The notes under the pieces were generated by a model. It worked only from the letters and a program-made list of their open reading frames with translations, searched no databases and was not told the origin of the DNA. Positions 11,901 to 23,000 of a stretch of 64,000 bases of DNA are shown piece by piece; the stretch's first letter is position 1; each line of letters begins with the position of its first letter. Both the position numbers and the translations under genes were made by a program. The stretch comes from Tubiluchus corallicola (lineage: Eukaryota; Priapulida; Priapulimorpha; Priapulimorphida; Tubiluchidae), in assembly GCA_030141605.1 (NCBI GenBank), contig JAQGDQ010000559.1, forward strand, positions 1-64,000, given 5' to 3'.

Positions 11901-14900
11901 TTGAACAAGTTTTTTATAAGCTGATTAATGGAAATTTTGCCTTTCACTTGTCCTGGTCGCTCACCGGCGAACGTTGATCTGTCCTGCCTCGCTCATTACA
12001 TCTGGCTATTATTAGCCGCTAAGGTAACTTTTGTTGCACCTGGGCGTGTGTTCGCAGAATGTAACAGCAACCAACGCTGAACAGTACTGTAAATGACTTT
12101 TGTTTCATTTGTGTAGTGGAAACCATTGAAAAAAACCTTTAAGTTGAAGTGGAAAAAATGCTGAAATGATAATCGTACAAAGCCCAGGTACCATCTCGAC
12201 CCCACCCCCCTCACTGCAGGGATGAGAATTTTCCGCGGATATGCGGAATTTCGAGTTTTTGGAAGACCAGTAGTGCCATTTTTGTAAATCGCGTCAATTC
12301 GTTGAGAAAATTTTTACGGACCCATTTCATTATTTCACAAGCTGACCGCTAGTTGGCAGGCCGTCACTTTGTTTACATCACGTACATCAGTGTAACCACC
12401 TGTATATCTCTATGTAAAAAAATATAGAATCAATTGTGTGGAGTTATTTGAGTCAATTGCAGACAGTTTTTATGTACTTTTGCATAGGAGCGGCCAGTAC
12501 TTAGGCGTTTTTGAGACAATTAGGTATCATGTATCCTTGATAGTTGGGTATTTTAAATTATGCATGAAACAAGGTAATTGACATTTTAAGTTCACTTAGA
12601 CGCTCTCTATGGTCACAAAATTGCAATTTGTTGCTGCCTATGGCCTGTTTCAGAGTTTTTTCCAATTTGTCATTCTCATCCTTGCCCTGCTGTGGTCCAG
12701 GGGGCAAATGCTGCAGAAATTTTTGCTGTTTCGGCATCAAAATGAAAATAATATAATTGTCAAAAAATCGAGGCAAAAAATCAGAAACTTAAGGTATTCT
12801 ATGGTACTACTGAGCTTTCGTATAATGTGCAACGATAAGATATTTTAAATTCTGTTTACCGTTTAGGATATGAAATGGGTGTGAATGCGGCGGCAAATTT
12901 TACCAGGAAAACAATGGCTGATGCTCTAAGAAGCAGGGTAAGTCTGGATTGTTTATTTTTACTGTTATGCTCAGGAATGATTAACCAGAGATGGGCGGAC
13001 AGCGGATTTGCAGCCGTGCTGTTGCAGATGCGCGGATTTGCGGCCATGCCGTTGCGGATGCGCGGATTTGCAGCCGTGCAGTTACGGATGCGCGGATTTG
13101 CGGCCATGCAGTTGCAGATGTGCGGATTTGCAGCCATGCAGTTGTGGATGCGCGGACTGTGGTGTTATGGGCAAATTACCCAATTACCCATATAATTTGT
13201 TTTTTATTTTTCCCACATGAGGGAGCCAAAAACTAAAGGGGACAAGTGGGCAATTGCTGGCAGACTTGATTGGTCATTGTAGAGACTTACTTGTAATTGG
13301 TGGATAATGCAATTTTTATGAGAAATTTAATGTTATGCTTCAACCATAAACAGTGCGCGCTCTTTGGCCGAACGAAGTAAGTGATTTTTTATAAATATAA
13401 GTTTATTAATTAGATAGCAATTTTCTGTGTAATTTTTTTGGTCCAATTTCTGTTCAAATTGCATTACTGCAAATTTTATGTATTATTTTGTTTTTCTGAG
13501 CGAAAATAGGGGGTGCTGCAGTTCTACAGTACCTATACACAAAAAACTAACACATGTGAACTGAGAGGTACAGCACCTATACACGAGCTGCCAGTGGTTT
13601 TGAGCCCTTAACGAGTTGGTCTACATTGCGTTTCTTCTTCTTTCTCATTGACTTTGCTGCATTTTGCTTCAACTTTGTCTCTTTTACAGTCAATGTACCT
13701 GGTGAATTTGTTGCTTGGCGGATACGATCACGATGAAGATCGGCCGTGTCTGTATTTTCTCGACTATCTGGCTTCTATGCAGCGTGTGCCGTTTGCTTGC
13801 CACGGTTACGGAGGCTACTTCTCGCTTAGTGTAATGGACAGATACTATCGTCCCGGTGGGTTTGTTTATATAGTTAAATAGTTTATATAGTTTTGTTTAT
13901 ATAGTTTATATAGAAAGGCATCTTCACACGAAAAGCTAAATTATTCATCTTTATATCGCATATGTGCTGTCTTATTGTGTACAGGGCTTGCGTTATTAGT
14001 AACTAGTAACTAATAGTTTTGTTTATATAGTTTATATAGAAAGGAATCTTCATACAAAAAACTAAATTATTCATCTTTATATTTTATATCGCATATGTGC
14101 TGTCTTATTGTGTACAGGGCTTGCATTATTAGTAACTAGTAATGCTGTAGCAAAACAAAAGAATCTTCATGCAAAAAGTTTTTTTAAAATTATTCATGTT
14201 TATATTTTTTATCACTTACGTGTGCTGTCTTATTGTGTACAGGGCTTGCACAATGAGTAACTAATAACGCTGTAGCAAAAGAAAAGAATCTTCATAGAAA
14301 AAGCTTTTTTAAATTATTCATCTTTATATTTTGCATCACTTACACGTGCTGTCTTATTGCATACAGAGCTTGCGTTATCAGTAACGCTGTATAGAACATG
14401 TAAATTTAAACTCCCGCGTTGGCCGTTAGGCGCAGCCATTTTTACGGCAGGTCATTTGCACCAAGTTTAAAGCACATTGCGTAAAGTTTGAAAAAATAAT
14501 CAGAGCATTCGTGGTTCACACTTTACTAACCAAGCAAAAGCATAAATTAGTTTATCTTGTCCATAAGATCAACAGTGGTGAATCAGTGGTGCAGACTTTA
14601 CTAGCCAAGCAAAAGCATAAATTAGTTTATCTTGTCAATAAGATCAATGGTGAATCAGTGGTGCACACTGGGATGGCGATGCAGTAGTGTTTCACCAGGT
14701 GGTGCAAATATTTAAACTTGAATGTTTCCTTCTGCAATCACATAAGTCTTTTAAACAGGTAAACGCACTGCCAAGCAAAGTGTTTAACTTTGTATGGAAA
14801 ATTGTTTCAGATATGCTTTGAAATTCTTTTACCCTTTAACCAGTTACCTTTTCCTTTAAACTTTAAACATTTCCCTTCCTTTAAACTTTAAACATTTCCC

Positions 14901-16420
14901 TTCAATGTTCACGTGAAAATGAATTTGATTAAGCGATATTTTACTTGCAGACATAACAAAAGACGAAGCCGTGAAGTTATTAGCACGATGCGTAAACGAG
15001 GTACGGATTTCATGTTAAATTTAATCTGCTGGATTTCACACTTTCTGTGATATGCTGCTTTTTTGTTGATGATAAAAATTGTTCTTGAAATGAACAGGTT
15101 TATCGAGTGACGAAGATTTCCGCCATTGAAGCCATTATCAAACTGTGTGAAAGTCATGTTTGAGGTTGTAGATGAATCACTTTGCAGAAAAAGAATAAAC
15201 CACTATACTACATATCTGCACAAAACTGAAGTGTTTATTAGACTACATACACATATGTAGAATGACTGCTACACTGAACACTGAGAACAAGAGTGTCCTG
15301 CACTGCACTGAGAGTGAGACAGTTAGACAGTGACTAGAAAGTAAATCCAGTCAGTATATATAGGTATAGGTAATTATGCAAACTTGGCTTCACAAAAACC
15401 ATTACTGTAAAATAGGGAGAGATCCAGTGAGTATGCATATTCACTGGACCGTACAATTATACTAGTGGTGAGTTTAGCTAGTAAAATGTAAAAGGATTAG
15501 CTAATAGATGCAGCAATAGATGGCAGCACCTAAAATATACAGTTACAATTTCCACAAACTGTAAATCAAGGCAAAAAGAAGAATAAATACACCATTTACT
15601 GTAAATGGTCATTTTTTATGGTTTATGATATTCTTTGAAACCCGCGAAACAGCGAGTCCTAGATAAACGAACCGCAAAGTAACGAGCAAATACTGTAGTC
15701 TTGTTGTTCTTGTCTACTGATGAAGACACTATGTTGGTAATGAAACTTTGAATCCTTTCACAGCCATAATTTTATAATAAGTCTTTTCACAGTTTTATGG
15801 TGGAACACGCACAGTTTCTGTAGGTCAAAGGTTAAGTGTACCACAGCAACGCGTATTAGCTACGACCGTCACATGACATGTGGGTAAAGCAAACCCATCT
15901 GCCACATCAGCTCAGTAACTTCAGTTGTGTTACATGGACTTCTACAACCGGCACATGACGTGTGGGTAAAGCAAAGCCATCTGCCACATCAGTTCAGTAA
16001 CTTCAGTTGTTTTACGTGGACTTTACTTAATTATGCATTAGTCTGTAAATGGAGTAATTTACTAGCAGGATCTTGCTTGTGAACAAGAAGAAATGAACTA
16101 GGTGAGGTTCTAGCTAGGTGTTAGAAATGTTACTATTACAATAGCAAGGGCTGCGAGGTGTAATCAAATGTACACAAATGCGTTGTCTGGGACACTTAAC
16201 CTTTGACCTTTCCACGATCATCGTCAATCAATGGAACTGTGAAGTCTCATCGTGTGTGCATGTTTTTTACGGAGTCATTTACTCTCTGTTAATTATTTCA
16301 TTCATTCATTTACAGATACAAAAGCGATTCTTAGTCAACTTACCTGCGTTTAGCGTAAGAATTATAGACAAGGAGGGTATACATGAGTTGCCGGTGGTCG
16401 GAGCGACGTCGTCCACGTAG
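8882..16420 (+). CDS. PSMB2: Proteasome subunit beta type-2 (beta-4), six exons
   Basis: This is the non-catalytic beta-4 subunit of the 20S proteasome core. Exons are 8882-8972, 10024-10146, 12867-12937, 13690-13855, 14951-15000 and 16316-16420. They sum to 606 bp, giving 201 residues, the same length as the human protein. The chain starts directly at MECLIGIAG with no propeptide and no catalytic threonine, as expected for this inactive subunit. Family landmarks in order are [68 protein letters not shown] and the last strand [14 protein letters not shown]. All introns have GT and AG ends. Introns hold transposons, and a possible alternative last exon lies at 15098-15163. Confidence 0.95.
9410..9855 (+). 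repeat. Interspersed repeat, copy 1 (intron 1 of PSMB2)
   Basis: About 450 bp that recur at 28190-28645 in UTP23 intron 2, in the same orientation and with the same word order. Shared words include AAACTGTAGGTCAAAACAA, TCATGCGTGAGCACAG and GGAATATTTTTGCTGTT. No terminal inverted repeats or coding content were recognised. Confidence 0.8.
10024..10146 (+). CDS. PSMB2: PSMB2 exon 2
   Basis: Encodes [18 protein letters not shown] through [11 protein letters not shown]. The acceptor is TTTTTTGCAG and the donor GTGAGC; both junctions fall after the first base of a codon. Confidence 0.94.
10160..10817. mobile_element. Transposon with CTCATATCTCGGTTTGCCGG ends, copy 1
   Basis: The left end TCATATCTCCGGTTTGCCGG and right end CCGGGTAACCGAGTTATGAG are inverted copies. 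The same ends enclose 37047-38287 and 56981-57505. Inside are the segment CTAGTTGGCGTGTCATAAG and the widespread core with TTATTTGAGTCAAATGCCG. It begins 14 bp after the exon 2 donor site of PSMB2. Confidence 0.7.
11301..11758. mobile_element. Non-autonomous hAT element with perfect 8-bp duplication
   Basis: The ends are CAGGGGTGTGCAAATTATTT and the inverted GCAATTCGCACATCCCTG. The flanks are the identical 8-mers ATCTATGG (11293-11300 and 11759-11766). CAGGGGTGTGCAAA ends and 8-bp target duplications are typical of hAT transposons. Related copies are at 22021-22502 and 34204-34596. No transposase is encoded. Confidence 0.92.
12217..12684. mobile_element. CAGGGATGAGAAT-end element, copy 1
   Basis: The left end CAGGGATGAGAATTTTCCGC and right end ACAAATTGG...TTCTCATCC are inverted. 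The same ends bound 27305-27826, and the left half recurs at 20453. The interior contains GACCGCTAGTTGGCAGGC and the TTATTTGAGTCAATTGCAG core, also found inside elements with other ends. Flanking 8-mers (CCTCACTG, CCCTGCTG) match only in part, so hAT membership is tentative. Confidence 0.7.
12867..12937 (+). CDS. PSMB2: PSMB2 exon 3
   Basis: Encodes [20 protein letters not shown] and ends RSR. The acceptor is CCGTTTAG; the donor GTAAGT follows a complete codon. Confidence 0.94.
13003..13158. repeat. 30-bp minisatellite, about 5 copies
   Basis: The unit contains GCGGATTTGCAGCC and ATGCAGTTGC. It lies 65 bp inside PSMB2 intron 3. It is open in all + frames because of its composition, not because it is a gene. 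Confidence 0.85.
13690..13855 (+). CDS. PSMB2: PSMB2 exon 4
   Basis: Encodes [20 protein letters not shown] through [10 protein letters not shown] plus one base. The acceptor is TTTTACAG and the donor GTGGGT. Confidence 0.94.
13868..14400. repeat. About 125-bp tandem repeat, 4 diverged copies
   Basis: The block with ATTATTCATCTTTATAT, GTGCTGTCTTATTGTGTACA and GGGCTTGC is repeated four times, each copy less like the first. It fills the start of PSMB2 intron 4. Confidence 0.8.
14395..14760 (+). repeat. Interspersed repeat shared with 30985-31345
   Basis: Words such as CCATTTTTACGGCAGGTC, CAGAGCATT and TGGTGAATCAGTGGTGCACA occur in the same order at 30985-31345, downstream of UTP23. Inside, a block of about 74 bp is duplicated in tandem (14516-14660). 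Confidence 0.65.
14951..15000 (+). CDS. PSMB2: PSMB2 exon 5
   Basis: Encodes the short helix [17 protein letters not shown]. The acceptor is TTACTTGCAG and the donor GTACGG; it ends on a complete codon. Confidence 0.92.
15098..15163 (+). CDS. Possible alternative last exon of PSMB2
   Basis: After an acceptor-like ATGAACAG there is an open piece in the correct phase for exon 5. It encodes [20 protein letters not shown], one more residue (V) and a TGA stop. An AATAAA signal lies 31 bp later, at 15194. If used, it would replace the last 34 residues, including the FSVRIID strand, giving a truncated beta-4. The acceptor lacks a long pyrimidine tract and the peptide matches nothing I know in this family, so it may be chance. 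Confidence 0.25.
   Translation, partial: VYRVTKISAIEAIIKLCESHV
15780..16247. mobile_element. Element with TCTTTTCACAGTT ends, copy 1
   Basis: The left end GTCTTTTCACAGTTTTATGG is answered by GGAACTGTGAAGTCTC at the right. Internal inverted words AGGTCAAAGGTTAAG and CTTAACCTTTGACCT lie near each end. The better-preserved copy is 63167-63707, and a fragment is at 53848-53910. The interior has a duplicated block containing CATGTGGGTAAAGC. It ends 69 bp before PSMB2 exon 6. Confidence 0.7.
16316..16420 (+). CDS. PSMB2: PSMB2 exon 6 (C-terminus)
   Basis: Encodes [20 protein letters not shown] through VVGATSST and a TAG stop. The acceptor TTCATTTACAG is strong. The FSVRIID motif is the conserved last strand of beta-4. 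Confidence 0.94.
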   Translation: MQKRFLVNLPAFSVRIIDKEGIHELPVVGATSST

Positions 16421-16729
16421 CTCCATGTTGTATTATAGCAATCCGAACTCGTTTGTTCCAACGGTGTCGTCCTTTTTGTGATCGACAAGTGACTCCGTGA
16501 CGTGATGATTCCGATTTTTTGTGTCAACGACGTCTTATTTGACTTTACCATATGCTGTTCGAAATTTGATGTTTTGTAAATGTGAAGGGATGGGTTGAAA
16601 ATTGATTTCTTACAAGTTCTGGATGAAATGCTTCAGATGAGCTATCCATCCGGAATTTGTATTTGTTCGTAACTACAGTTAACTCCGCGTGCAGTCAACC
16701 TCAGGTATAAGGTACTCGCTCATAACATT

Positions 16730-17235
16730 TTAGTACTTTGTATGGCCACCGAAGTTGTCAATCACTGCCTTCATTCTAAGAGGCATACTGGAAATTAGGT
16801 TTTGGCAGTACTGGGAAGTAATTTCTTTAACCCAAACGTCCTTGATAATTCTTCGCAAGTCTTCAGCACTTGATGGCTGCCTGTCTGCCATCTTATCCTT
16901 CAGTATCTCCCAGAGATTCTCTATCAGATTGAGGTCCGGGCTGTTTCCAGGCCATTCAAGTACGGCGATGTTCTTCTCCCCTTCGATCTGTGACAAGGAG
17001 CTCCGTCTTGCATGCATCTCATGATGTGGTCGTCTCTTTGGGAAGTCTTCCGCGGACGTCCAGACAGTTTCCTATCGCTGTAAGTGCCATCAATCACGAA
17101 TTTGACCATAGCTTGGTGCACGGCTGTCTTGGAAAACCGTAATCTAGCACTTATCGCCCTTTCAGTATATCCTTCTTAATGTAAAGTCACGATTTGAACC
17201 CTCTGAGTCTCACTCAATGACGATTTTGTGCTCAT
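16730..17235 (-). pseudogene. Collapsed Tc1-like transposase
   Basis: On the - strand the frame starts MSTKSSLSETQRVQIV, has a stop, and continues through a paired-like DNA-binding end (SGRPRKTSQRDDHI). It then jumps at once to MQDGAPCHRS, which carries a catalytic aspartate. After a frameshift comes WPGNSPDLNLIENLWEILK, with the final catalytic glutamate of the DDE triad, and the C-terminus IDNFGGHTKY. About 140 residues between the DNA-binding part and the second catalytic aspartate are missing. This is an internally deleted, dead Tc1 relative. The side near 16680 joins a fragment of the CAGTCAACCTCAGGTATAAG family, not a Tc1 end. Confidence 0.88.
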
Positions 17236-17524
17236 CTTTTGGATCACAAGAAAAATACAAAAACGGCCGATCTGTATGGATAGTGGCAGGCAAATGAGTC
17301 ACTCATACTCACTAGACGTGCTGTTTCAAACCACTAGCAGTATGATGCAATCAACAAAGAATCGTATGCAATCAGGGTACAGTATGATGAAAATCCCGAA
17401 AACTCGAGCTTGGTCTTAAACTCTTGCAAATGACTGTATGTGTTGAAATGTATAAATTTCACAACATTTCAAAATTTGGTAGGATATGAAAAAATCGCCC
17501 CGTCTCCCTTTGCGCATCGAGATT

Positions 17525-18395
17525 CATAGAAACGAAGCCATCTTACCGAACCTATCATAGAAACGAACGCATCTTACACAAACCTATCATAGAAACGAAG
17601 CCATCTTACCGAACCTATCATAGAAACGAACGCATCTTACCAAACCTATCATAGAAACGAAGCCATCTTACCGAACCTATCATAGAAACGAATGCATCTT
17701 ACCGAACCTAACATAGAAACGAAGCCATCTTACCGAACCTATCATAGAAACGAATGCATCTGACCGAACCTAACATAGAAACGAAGCCATCTTACCGAAC
17801 CTATCATAGAAACGAATGCATCTTACCGAACCTAACATAGAAACGAAACCATCTTACCGAACCTATCATAGAAACGAAGCCATCTTACCAGACCTATCAT
17901 AGAAACGAACACATCTTACCGAACCTATCATAGAAACGAACGCATCTTACCGAACCTATCATAGAAACGAACGCATCTTACCGAACCTATCATAGAAACG
18001 AACGCATCTTACCGAACGTATCATAGAAACGAAGCCATCTTACCAAACCTATCATAGAAACGAAGCCATCTTACCGAACCTATCATAGAAACGAAGCCAT
18101 CTTACCGAACCTATCATAGAAATGAAGCCATCTTACCAAACCTATCATAGAAACGAAGCCATCTTACCCAACCTATCATAGAAACGAAGCCATCTTACCG
18201 AACCTATCATAGAAACGAAGCCATCTTACCGAACCTATCATAGAAACGAAGCCATCTTACCGAACCTATCATAGAAACGAAGCCATCTAACCAAACCTAT
18301 CATAGAAACGAAGCCATCTTACCGAACCTATCATAGAAACGAAGCCATCTTACCCAACCTATCATAGAAACGAAGCCATCTTACCCAACCTATCT
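17525..18395. repeat. 31-bp minisatellite, about 28 copies
   Basis: The unit contains CATAGAAACGAAGCCATC and TTACCGAACCTAT. Two main versions alternate, AAGCCATC and AACGCATC or AATGCATC, so the array has a higher-order pattern in its left half and becomes uniform on the right. It lies between the convergent 3' ends of PSMB2 and EIF3H. Confidence 0.95.
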
Positions 18396-18552
18396 GAGAT
18401 TAACAGTATTCTTCATCCTGCAGAGTTTATTGTAGTTACGAAAACTTGTGCATTCACAAAACGGATTGACAGATTGGTTGAATAGATGTGTTTACTGTGT
18501 TTACTAACAAAATGTTTACTGTAAAAATGAAAATGTAAATGCAATAAAAATT

Positions 18553-18850
18553 TCAGCCAAAGATGCTATTTGAACTTTGTATTTGCAGGAAAACCGTCGT
18601 TACAGAAAATTTAATCTTTCAGAGAGTCAAAATAATTCATATTCGTAATTAACAGCCATGTGAATCTGTGAGAGAAACTTTACAATTTCAAGATGACATG
18701 TATTTGATGGAAAACCGTCGTTACAGAAAATTTAGTCTTTCAGAAAGTCAAAATAATTCATATTCGTAATTAACAGCCATGTGTTAATTCATAATTAACA
18801 GAATCTGTGAGAGAAACTTTACAATTTCAAGATACAGTGTATTCGTGTAG
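18553..18850. repeat. Two direct copies of about 150 bp
   Basis: AAACCGTCGTTACAGAAAAT and GTCAAAATAATTCATATTCG each occur twice in order, so the block is duplicated. It lies just past the EIF3H stop codon and is probably in its 3' UTR or flank. Confidence 0.75.
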
Positions 18851-18916
18851 TAATAGCATTGAAGGTATTACAATGAAATTCCAATTTACAGTAGTCACTA
18901 TTTTACTGGACATTGG

Positions 18917-19026
18917 TCAAACTGCACCGGACGCTTTTGGAGCTTGCAACGCTTCCGCCGTGAATACCTTGCCGAGAGACTGAGAAGCAAACTGGTCAAC
19001 TTGGTCGCAATAACTCTTGACCTGTC
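18917..19026 (-). CDS. EIF3H: EIF3H exon 8 (C-terminus)
   Basis: Encodes [20 protein letters not shown] through a stop. It matches the conserved GQINTYCQN-type helix at the family's C-terminus. The acceptor on this strand is TTTTAG. Confidence 0.9.
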
Positions 19027-20041
19027 CTAAAATAAAAACATCCTTAATCATTTACGTTTCTGGATTTGTCCCGTCTGGGAGAATTTGGGAGGAAGGGTAA
19101 ATGTCGGACTTGTAAGAGGAAACGTGGAGACACAGTTCAGCAGCTGAAAATAGTTTTTCGCAGGGTTCCCACTGTCAGGGAAAATCTTTGAAATTACAGG
19201 CTATCCTGGAAAGTCGGGGAAAAGGGAATTTGGTAAAAAGTCCGGAAAAGTGATGAAAATGGGGCGAAAAGTCAGGGAAATTGGAAAGGCTTGCAAAAAT
19301 AATCATTGTGAACTGATATTTTCCCAAACATATTTTTCAGGGATTCGTGTTCAAATAAAATTTTGATCATTACAGGTTCCCAGTTTCAATTTCTGTTTCA
19401 AAATTAATGATTGGATTAAGAAAGTTTATTTAATGTGATTAGTGTAATTTCATTAGCACTACTGCCAACTGTGCCGACACATTATAATATCAGTATATGT
19501 TTGAATGTCCATGTACAAAGATGTTTGAATATGTGTAGTGGTAATGCAATTTCTACAGTCAACCCTCGTTAAACAAGACTAATGGGGGGGGGGGTGGTCC
19601 GGTTTAGCCGATTTATCCGATGTGCCTATATATGGTCTATATTATACAGAAATAATCACTTTAATTAGGCCTATATACATTGCACTATATACATTGCACT
19701 ATATACTATACTGTATATTACTTTAAAATAGTTAACCTGTGAGGATAAAGAAATTATTGTACAGTCGGTAGGCCGTGTTGTGTTCAGCGCTCCGGCTCGG
19801 ACGGAAATTGGTCAGTTTCCTTTATCACGCATGACGTCCGTCTTATCCGATATCCGGGCTAACGGGGTCCGGCTTAACGAGGGTCGACTGTATTACGGTC
19901 GTGGAAAATCAATATTTGGTCCGGGAAAAGTCACGGAAATTTATTCTACATTTTGTGGGAACTCTGATTTGGACATTTCTAACAGTAAATTTGAGTCATT
20001 TTAAATATTTATTTAAAATAATAATATAATATATAATAATA

Positions 20042-20073
<32 letters not shown>

Positions 20074-23000
20074 TAATAATAATAATAATAATAAATAAAT
20101 AAATAATAAAGCAAAGAAGGTAGATACCTGACAGAAGAAGATTATCTAATCTTGGCGGAGGCTGAAGAGGCTTAAATAATTTATTGATGTCCTCTTCTGG
20201 CAACGGTTTCTCTCCTCTCAATGACCTGGCTTGATTTTCTTGATGCTGAAATGAAGTGCAACTCAGTGTGGCGGCATCGCAAAACGTAAGTCTATATGTT
20301 ACATCACGTTACATTACACTACGTTATGTTACATTGCAATACATTACGTTACGTTATATTACATTACATTACATTACGTCACATTACGTTACTTTACATT
20401 ACATTACATTACATTAAATGTACACTGTATATATAATTCATTCAGGGATGAGAATATTCCATGGATACCCGGAATTCCAAGTTTTTGGAAGACCAGTAGT
20501 GCCATTTTTGTAAATCTTGTAAATTCGTTGAGAAAATTTTTACGGACCCAGTACAGTATTTCACAAGCTGACCGCTAGTTGGCAGGCCGTCACTTTGTTT
20601 ACAGGACGTACATCAGTGTAACCACGTGTATATCTCTATGTATAAAAATGTAGAATCAATTGTGCAGAGTTATTTGAGTCAATTGCAGACAGTTTTATAT
20701 ACCTTTGCATAGGAGTGGCCAGTACTTAGGCGTTTTTGAGACAATTAGGTATCATCTATCCTTGATAGTTGAGTATTTTAAATTATGCATGAAACAAGGT
20801 AATTGACATTTTAAGTCCACTTAGAGGCTCTCTACGGTCATAAAATTGCAATTTCTTGCTGGCACTGATGTTACAGACGAACACTGCAATTCATGATCAT
20901 GCTTATCACGGTACAGCACCTATTTGTTGGCCAAGCGCATGTGACAAAAAGGCGCTATTGCCAGTCTTAGTAGATTCACTGACCCGCTCGTAGCTTTGTG
21001 ACTTCGACGAAATTTAACTATCCGAGGTAATCATTATTTAATTCAAGCTTTGGTTTACAAAAATTTGTGGAAGTTTTCAATATTTTAAAGCAAACTTTAT
21101 TTTCAATGTCTACATAATCGTGCGTTTTTTTTAAACAATCATTCATGCACAGACAAAGCTTAAGCTTACTCGTTTTTGCAAGTATTGCTGCTTGGTCTGG
21201 TTCTGCTTCATAACTTGCCGATGGTAGATGGAATATTTGTTAGAATCCTGACACAGGTCGTCCACGGCATCCATGAGCAATCGGATGTTCTTCTCCAGAA
21301 CGGAACTGTAAAACAAGAACGTGGCATAAATCACACGATGATAACAATTGTTAACCAACAATTTCTATTGTAAAACTAGAACATGGCATAAATCACAAGA
21401 TGATGACAATTGTTAACCGACAATTTCGAATGTAAAACAAGAATATGGCATAAATCACACGATGATAACAATTGTTAAACTCAATAGTTAATATTTTGTT
21501 GCATAAATGCGGTCTGATCCACACGTATGGAATAATGCCTGTTATTATAGTGAAAATGCAAACATATTAAATATACATGCAGTCAGGTATACGTACAGGG
21601 TGCTACATAACCTTTTATTGGGGGGGGGGGGAAGTACAAAACAGTTTATAATAGAAAACGGAGGTATGACTGTAATCTCTTCAGTTAGTGACAATGGCAC
21701 AGAGAGTTCTATAAACAGAACAAACGAACAAGAATTACCTGGTTGCTAAGTCTAAGAAATTGTAGCTTTCTGCCACTGGCCCCTTTTCGTCTAGTTCCAA
21801 CGTCAGAGCATTTACTAAGTGTGAATTCTTTATAAGCACGGGTACCTCCATGAACATCTGCTGGAAGCTCAGCTTGCTCGCTTTTACGCTGGAAATAAAC
21901 GATATGGGTAAAGTTTACACTGAACGTAAGAACCGCAGGCGCTGCTTAATGGACCCACTTTGGGATGGAAGCGTTATGACCCAATTAACCGACTGATTCG
22001 ATTAACCGATTGGTGTAACCCAGGGGTGTGCAAATTATCTGACTGGCCGGGCCACATTAAACTTTCCCGCAATTCCTGCGTACCACAGACAGGTTGATCA
22101 AGGAGCCAAGTACAGAAAGGCCTAATAACGATTTTTTTGCATCCGACCTGCGTACATCATTACTACTACACTCAAGAAACTATTTTAGAAGTTATTAAAA
22201 TTTATATTACAAACCATATATGTCTACTTTCAGGACAGATAGTGGTAATTTCATTACAATGCATATTAGTAATGTGTATCACACAGTCTGTGTAGTACAG
22301 TGACATTAAGCTACAACCATCTTGTAAGAGTTAATGGCATCCGATCTAGTAGAAAAAACTACCCGCACTATCTTTGGGATCGTGGCACGGACTTCAGCTG
22401 GATACACTCAATTAATCGCCCGGGCCGCACTTTCATTAGGTTGACAAATCTCTTCGCGGGCCGCACAAATTCTCTTGGCGGGCCGCAATTTGCACACCCC
22501 TCATGTAACCTATTACTACTATACAAGTATGAGTCATCACTCAACACCTTAGTATGCATTGCAAAGCTTTAAATCTGTTAGACAGAAGGGAAAGGACAGG
22601 TTTTAGATGCACAACATTTTGCAGAGGTAGAGAACAATATGGCAGGTATCATCATTTAGTGAGAAAACTACCGTTAGATGCACAACACACAACTACATGC
22701 TTCTTCCACCTCTCAGAAACTCAAATAGAAAAAATATTATTGCTTATAGGTCCTAAAGTGACCAAAACTCACATAACTAAATTTTTCACAAAGCAAAAAG
22801 GGAAAATGGTCACCGGGAACTTGAAAACTCGCTATAATCAGCTAGGCAACGGCAGTTTCACATCTGCGTATTGCTGCGTGATGCGTAAGCGGACGACAAC
22901 GATCACGTTGGAACGAATATCACGTATTACGCATTACGCATTACGTACACATGAGTATGTTCCTCTCATGTCTTAGTACCAGAATCTAATTGTAATTTAA

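Noticed and set aside
13003-13236. Overlapping cysteine- and alanine-rich frames
   Set aside because: They follow the 30-bp minisatellite inside PSMB2 intron 3.
15200-15555. Solo LTR on the - strand (TATATATA, AATAAACACTTCAG)
   Set aside because: The layout is suggestive, but no clear TG...CA edges with a target duplication and no second copy were found.
17525-18395. CRISPR-like array (31-bp repeats)
   Set aside because: The units are directly adjacent with no unique spacers, and the genome is eukaryotic.
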